The translations under genes and the position numbers were made by a program. Shown here one piece after another: positions 58,860 to 64,000 of a stretch of 64,000 nucleotides of DNA; positions within the stretch are counted from its first letter, which is position 1; each line of letters begins with the position of its first letter. The stretch comes from Oxytricha trifallax (lineage: Eukaryota > Ciliophora > Spirotrichea > Sporadotrichida > Oxytrichidae): contig ARYC01000056.1 in the NCBI GenBank assembly GCA_000711775.1, forward strand, positions 124,001-188,000. Reading direction: 5' to 3'. The notes beneath the pieces were generated by a model that saw nothing but the letters and a program-made list of their open reading frames with translations, did no database searches and was not told the DNA's origin.

Positions 58860-59242
58860 TTAATGATAATAATAATTGTTACGTGATATTTATAGTTCTA
58901 ATTTTCAGATTCAAAATATAATAGTTTCGTAAAGAACAGATATATAATAATTAGAATTTACTTATATTTAATTTTAATATATTCATATTTTTTTATATCA
59001 GTTTCTATATCACAAAAAAACCTTAATTAAAATTTAATTAATTTTATTGAAATTTATGATTTTTAAACAAGAACCGGTATTCTTAAAATTAAACTCTGTC
59101 AAATTAAGAATAAAATATTGATGAGTTACAAATATATTTTCTAAACTTAGAGCATTCAGATATTGTTAATCGCAAAATTATAGAAAACTTAAAACAAATT
59201 TAATTATTATAAGTCTAAACAGCAGATATCCCCTTGCTATTA
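58860..59242. other. AT-rich spacer before TBE copy D
   Basis: No gene or repeat seen. Confidence 0.5.
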
Positions 59243-59382
59243 TTCAAAACCCCAAAACCCTTTCAGTAGTTTGATTGAGTTTTTGATTGATAAAAGTAGA
59301 CTATTAGTGCATACTTTATTAGGGTTTTAATAGGGTTTATGTAGGGGTTTAATGTTTAAATATTAGTATTTTAAGTGAGTAT

Positions 59383-60432
59383 ATGCGAGGTTTGGGGTCA
59401 GTTTATGACAGTGAGTATATAGATTTATTGTTTAAGTTGCGATATGGATGTGATGAATATAGTGAATAACTCAAGCCTGTTCTGAATTATACGTCTATAG
59501 CAAGGCTACTCCATAAATCTCCAGCAACTGTGAGGTCTCACTGTCTATTAGCATTGAATTTAAAGAGATAGCATCTTAATTCTAAGCCTAAAAGACCTCG
59601 AAAATTTTAGCAGCATCATATTGACTATCTTATTAATGATAAGACTCTTAAATACTGGGCTCATTTCTCTCTAGCCTAGAGGGCTGTGATGTTTCATCGC
59701 CAATTTCCTGAGCTTCACATATCTGCTTAATCGATAGCTAACATATATAAAAAGAACGGAATATCTTACAAGACAGTCAATCGCATTAAGAGAGTGATTG
59801 ACTTTAATGTTCCATTTTATAAGGATAATTTAAATTATATATTCGATTAAATGCAGAGGGCTATTACTAATAATATTAAGTTCATACACGCTGATGAGGC
59901 AGTATTCACGTTTAATACCTTCATATCAAGGTCTTGGTATAAAAGATATAGCAACATTGAAGTATATGATTAAAAGGTTAAGGTTTAAACTCATGCAATT
60001 CTTGGTGGAATAAGCGAAGATAACGGCCTCGAGACTTATGTTATCCACCCTCGCTCAATAAAGACCGAATAATACATAAAGTTCTTATAATAACTCAGAG
60101 ATAAGTACGCCGACTAAGAGATTATTCTGTTTGTAGATAACTTATCTGTCCATAAAACTAAAGACACAAGGAAAGAATATGAAAGGCTAAACATAACACC
60201 TGTATTTAATGTTCCCTACAGTCCTCAGTTCAATGGTATTGAATTATATTGGGGGTTATTGAAAGGCCACTACAAGAAACTCCTACTCTATCACTTGATG
60301 CACGACTTAAAGATAGATACAGTAGATTTTATTAAGAGTGCTGCTAAGAGAGTCAGCGATGATAAAGCTAAAGTATGCGCAAGAGAAGGGAGATTTTGTG
60401 TTTATAAATAAGTATTAGATTTAAACGAATGA
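59383..60432 (+). CDS. TBE 42-kDa transposase, copy D, intact
   Basis: There are 349 residues from MRGLGSVYDSEYIDLLFKLR to TGA 60430-60432. The N-terminal half has helix-turn-helix-like regions (KSPATVRSHCLLALNLKRQH). The catalytic core is IHADEAVFTFN (Asp171), IILFVDNLSVHK (Asp252) and NGIELYWGLLK (Glu287), giving DD34E as in the Tc1/mariner-IS630 superfamily. Many Gln are encoded by TAA/TAG. It starts about 137 bp inside the element end and converges with the 22-kDa gene. It is as long as the known TBE protein and looks functional. Confidence 0.95.
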
Positions 60433-60434
60433 AT

Positions 60435-61222
60435 AAGTTAACATATTAAATTTGCCCGTAAGGGATTTCGCTTCTCTTTCTTTTCTTCCTCTTAAGGCTT
60501 GATTGGGCCCATGTTTCTTCTCTTAGTGCCAGCTCCTGCATCTATGTTCATCTCTTCTGGCTTTTATAAATCATTGAAGAGTCTCTTACTCAATTCATGC
60601 TTTACTTGAGACTTATTTCTATTTAATTTGCTGCGCTCTTTCATCAAATATATAGCAGTACCAGGTTTTTCTATAAAGTTAGAAGAATAAGCTTACTTGA
60701 GATGAAAGGATGCTTTTAAAGTTCCTACAGCCAGGAATCACCTATTTTAATACCTTGCTCTCTTTTTCTTCAGGAGAGATGCTGTAGCGTTTCTTATAAG
60801 CTTCTTAAATAACTTCATTTAAGTACTCAGGTTTCAGAGTTCCAAGAACACCAAAAAAAAAGTTTCTCTCTGGCAACTTATTTGAGAGCTGTAGCTTTGA
60901 TGGAAGGTAGAGAGCTACATCTGGATCACTCATAGCATCGTCATATAGGTTGTCACTGATATTTCAGGGTAGTTAGGGATCTATATCATCCTAATTTCAT
61001 TAGACTTAAAAGCTTTTTTCTCTTCACTAAGTAAGGCTTTTAAGAATGAGATTTAGTTCCCTCCTAAGTTGGCAAGAACAATCCAACTATAATGAATTTA
61101 TTAATCATACTTAAGAACTTACCTTGCTATACCAAATATCTATAAAGGTCCTCTTTACTTCGAAATTTTCCTATTAAATCTTGAGATTAAATTCTCTTCA
61201 TTGCATCATTCATAGACTCCAT
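60435..61222 (-). CDS. TBE 22-kDa protein, copy D
   Basis: It starts MESMNDAMKRIQSQDLIGKF at 61222. Core segments (EGTK, MSDPDVALYLPSKLQLSNKL, then VFLVFLELx-type and GTLKPEYLNE) are spread over two frames in my reading, so one or two base errors or real breaks exist. The tail MNIDAGAGTKRRNMGPIKP matches copy A. The role in transposition is unknown. It is divergent from the 57-kDa gene. Confidence 0.75.
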
Positions 61223-61289
61223 CTTGTTCCACTTTCTAGAAATGTTAATGAAATTTAAAATTATGGATATCCATCCTAAGTTTATTAAA

Positions 61290-61610
61290 ATCTTACTACT
61301 AATAGGGAGGACCTACTGGAGGTCAACCTTGAAAAGATATACGGAGAAGCATTGAAAAACTTGCTCCAAGTTTCACAGATTGATTCCCATTTTTATAAAA
61401 CTTTCTCCATTAAATTGCTCCTAATAATGTTTAATTATTTTAGGAGGTCCTCCAAATTAAGTTCAAACTTTATTAGAAGTTAAATTATAAGGTTAAAACT
61501 TAATTAGGAGCATATTAAATTTAAAAATGTTTAATAACTTTACTTCCAAATTAAGTTCAAACTTGATTTGGAGGACCTCCTAGAGAAAAAAAACTTCATT
61601 AGGAGTATTT
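61290..61610. promoter_or_regulatory. Palindromic repeats between divergent 22-kDa and 57-kDa genes
   Basis: AGGAGGTCCTCCAAATTAAG (61442 on) and CCAAATTAAGTTCAAAC (61548 on) recur, with GGAGGACCTCC in inverse near 61570. The layout equals the block at 16135-16316 in copy A though the sequence differs. Likely shared promoter or protein-binding sites. Confidence 0.5.
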
Positions 61611-61785
61611 TAATTTACTAAAATGTATAAAATTCTCATAAAATATGTCAACTTACAGTCTTTTATGGTTAGTTAATTTTCTTACCTCTCAGCAAAGAAT
61701 CTACCAGAGTGTCTTATACTCTATTATATTAGTTTATCTAGGTAGATTTTATCATTATTATAATAAAATATATCAGAAAACTAAA

Positions 61786-63234
61786 ATGAGCGCTAACCTT
61801 TTGAGAAGAGCGGCATTACTTGGATCATGTCAATAAAAGTTATCATTCCAGCAACCAAGAAAAGTAGAGACCAGAGACGCTTGTACTCAGTGGGAGCCTA
61901 CTTATGACAACTTTGACCAGTCTAGCTTTGAGATTTAAATATAAGTTAAGTAGGAGGTTATCAAAGAAGCTGTGCAAATTGAGGAGGAGGTTAAACAACC
62001 AGCCATAGAGCATTAATTAATCCCAGCCAAAGTTGATTATTAATGCAAAGAATGCAATAAAGTTTTCCCTTACAAGTCAACTTATAAGAGACACTTGAGA
62101 GATATACACAACGATATGCCAAGGTTATATCTCAAGCATTAAAAGAAAGATGGGAAGTATGTCTGTGAGTTCTGTGAGAAGCCATATTCTCATACTAGAG
62201 ACCTCAAAGTGCACTTAAAGAAAAAGCACAATTAAAGTTTTGTCTTTATTCATGAACCTACAGGGAATAGATTCCTCTAAAAGAGAAGATCAAGAAACCC
62301 AGTGGAGTCTCTTAGAGTTGAAGTCTAGAAGTAAGTTAAAATGAAGAAAGCAGTCAAGAACTTTCAAGTCTCTGAGATCAATAAAATCATGGTTAAAATA
62401 GAGGCAATAAAGATTCCTATATTAAAAATTATTGACTTAGATTCTTGCCTAGAAAGCTACCTCACTCTTGAAGATAAAATAGAGAAGAGAGTCATTACTG
62501 ATGACTAATATGCTTACAAGATATATCCATTCAATTACTTCCTTGCTGATGACAAGTTCCAAATGGAATTTGCAAATGAGTATTATGCTCTTTAAAAGGC
62601 AAAGTTAAATGAGTGCAGGCATATCATCTAGCTTGATGCTATTTTACTTGGTAAAGATCATGTAGCCTTCAGGCTTCCATTACTTGAAATGACTTACAGA
62701 GAATTCTTATCTGACAATAGATGTCAGAGATAAATTGGCTAGATAGTATAGCAGATAGTTGAGGGGATTGAAGAGCTTCACAAGCTAGGTTATGTTCATA
62801 GAGACTTAAAGCCAGAGAATATCATGTTGAACTTTCAGCCTCTTAGAGTTTATATTATAGACTTCAACAGAGCTCAAAGAGTGCAAGCCTCTGCATAAGG
62901 AAATGTATACGGCACTCCTGGATATTTTCCAGAGAGAGAGGATTGGAGAGATGGAGACACTTAATGGGATATCTGGGCTCTAGCAGTAATAATAATAGAG
63001 AGCGACATGCCAAGAAACGATTACTTTAGCTGCAGGGGTGAGAGAGATTCTAAGCAGAGAATCAAACAATATCTCGATAAAAATAAAATAAATGGAGGTC
63101 TCAGAGAACTTGCATACTCAACTATTATCAAGCCAAGCTAAGAGAATTAACAAACAATATAAACAATCAAACATCAACTTAGAAAGATAAAATTCAGAGA
63201 ACTGCCACATGACTCTAAGCTTATGTTTGTGTGA
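61786..63234 (+). CDS. TBE 57-kDa zinc-finger protein kinase, copy D, intact
   Basis: There are 482 residues from MSANLLRRAALLGSCQQK. Two C2H2 fingers lie at C87/C90/H103/H108 and C127/C130/H143/H148. A kinase domain follows: Lys in YAYKIYPF, the catalytic loop HRDLKPEN at 338-345, DFN (Asp359) in place of DFG, GTPGYFPERE and DGDTQWDIWAL. The glycine-rich loop is poor, so ATP binding may be altered, but HRD, Asn345 and the DFx Asp are kept. The zinc-finger plus kinase combination is known for TBE 57-kDa proteins. Its substrate is unknown. Start chosen by agreement with copies A and B. Confidence 0.92.
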
Positions 63235-63399
63235 AATATTTTAAAAACTCGCTTGTTATACTCACTTAAAATACTAATATTTAAACATTAAACCCCTACA
63301 TAAACCCTATTAAAACCCTAATAAAGTATGCACTAATAGTCTACTTTTATCAATCAAAAACTCAATCAAACTACTGAAAGGGTTTTGGGGTTTTGATTC

Positions 63400-64000
63400 C
63401 AGTTAAATTCATGTGAAATAGTTTATTACAAGTTTGAAAAAAAAAATTTATTTAATAAGTTATAATGCCCTAAGATGAAATTCTTCATTTAAATTTCATC
63501 TGCAGTAAATAACGTAGATTTTTTTATTGATAAATTTTGGTTACATATATAAGTATTAATTACTACTTGTAAATACCATTCTCTTTAAAGTTATGTTTAG
63601 ATAAGTTGATAAGCTAAATATATTGTATTTAAAGATCATTAATTTAATCTTTTACGATTTTACATATAGCATAATAGTTTTAGGTTAAGATTTAATTATA
63701 ATAATAGCTTAAAGTATTATAGAAATTAGTTATTTTATATTTAAAAATTGCTTTTAAGGAATTTTCTAATTTTTCTTTAATATAACTTATTTATGGGAAA
63801 TAGAATGAATAAATCATATTAGAAATATTTTAGTCTATCTTTTTAATAATCTAAGATTCATGGATAGTGAATTTTAAAATTGATTGTATTTTACATCTCA
63901 GGCATTGAGCGATATAAATTCAATTTATTTAAAGAGATATTTCTAATAAACTTTAAAGGCAATTAATTACAGCCAATGCTAGAAGCTTTATTAATAAGGC
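63400..64000. other. AT-rich, no gene seen
   Basis: Right flank of TBE copy D. No frame, repeat or pointer pair recognised. Confidence 0.5.

Larger units (their letters stand above)
59246..63395. mobile_element. Complete TBE transposon, copy D (4150 bp)
   Basis: CAAAACCCCAAAACCC starts at 59246 and its inverse ends at 63395. ATT flanks both sides (59243-59245 and 63396-63398), the expected ANT duplication. The terminal repeats match over about 150 bp, through TAGGGTTTTAATAGGGTTTA. Three genes are present: transposase (plus), 22-kDa (minus) and 57-kDa (plus). The transposase and 57-kDa genes are uninterrupted under the ciliate code. TBE elements are limited to the germline nucleus and are removed in every new macronucleus. 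Their transposase is thought to help rearrange the genome. Confidence 0.95.

Noticed and set aside
1-64000. CRISPR arrays, rRNA and tRNA genes, LTR or other retroelement signatures
   Set aside because: No regularly spaced direct repeats, rRNA cores, tRNA cloverleafs or reverse-transcriptase motifs were found by eye. All recognised mobile genes are DDE-type DNA transposons.

Overview
This window looks like germline (micronuclear) DNA of a spirotrich ciliate, most likely Oxytricha trifallax or a close stichotrich. Long reading frames open only if TAA and TAG are read as glutamine with TGA as the only stop. Host genes are cut into exon-like pieces (MDSs) by short AT-rich inserts (IESs) flanked by small direct repeats (pointers). 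Several transposons end in the C4A4 telomere-like repeat and duplicate ANT, as TBE elements do.

Layout: 1-3960 is a near-perfect inverted repeat with arms of about 1.98 kb. 3.9-6.0 kb holds a short tandem repeat and a GC-rich unassigned stretch. 6.1-9.6 kb is GC-rich mobile DNA with a zinc-finger ORF and a DD34E transposase, both apparently with introns of 25-32 nt. 10-12.1 kb is part of an SLC22-like transporter gene. 12.3-12.7 kb is a foldback. 14395-24921 is TBE copy A, split near its transposase start by a 6.4-kb transposon, called N1 here. 25.96-32.38 kb is another transposon, N2. 32.9-39.0 kb is IFT140. 39.5-40.7 kb is a TMBIM-like membrane protein. 40.9-42.6 kb is a beta/gamma-crystallin-like gene. 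43.9-45.2 kb holds two unknown genes. 45.36-47.94 kb is a TBE fragment. 47.94-49.11 kb is a Merlin/IS1595-like remnant. 55.9-58.9 kb is a paralogue of the crystallin-like gene. 59246-63395 is a complete TBE (copy D) with three intact genes. The rest is AT-rich DNA with nothing I can assign.

The main discovery is the gene content of N1 and N2. Both carry a DD34E Tc1/IS630-type transposase and a relative of the TBE 22-kDa protein. Both also carry an MT-A70 adenine-methyltransferase domain. In N2 it keeps the DPPW motif and resembles MTA1, the ciliate DNA N6-adenine writer. In N1 the motif is replaced by DNLW, as expected of a non-catalytic MTA9/METTL14-type partner, and a zinc-finger ORF sits directly upstream. 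N2 adds an SF2 helicase and N1 adds a lysine-rich coiled-coil protein. TBE has the same transposase and 22-kDa core with a zinc-finger kinase instead. I infer one transposon superfamily with an interchangeable accessory gene, two of whose members encode the two kinds of MT-A70 subunit.

Many genes show single-base frame changes, several at A-runs and some in host genes, so part of the apparent decay may be assembly error. All calls were read by eye; no database search was done.
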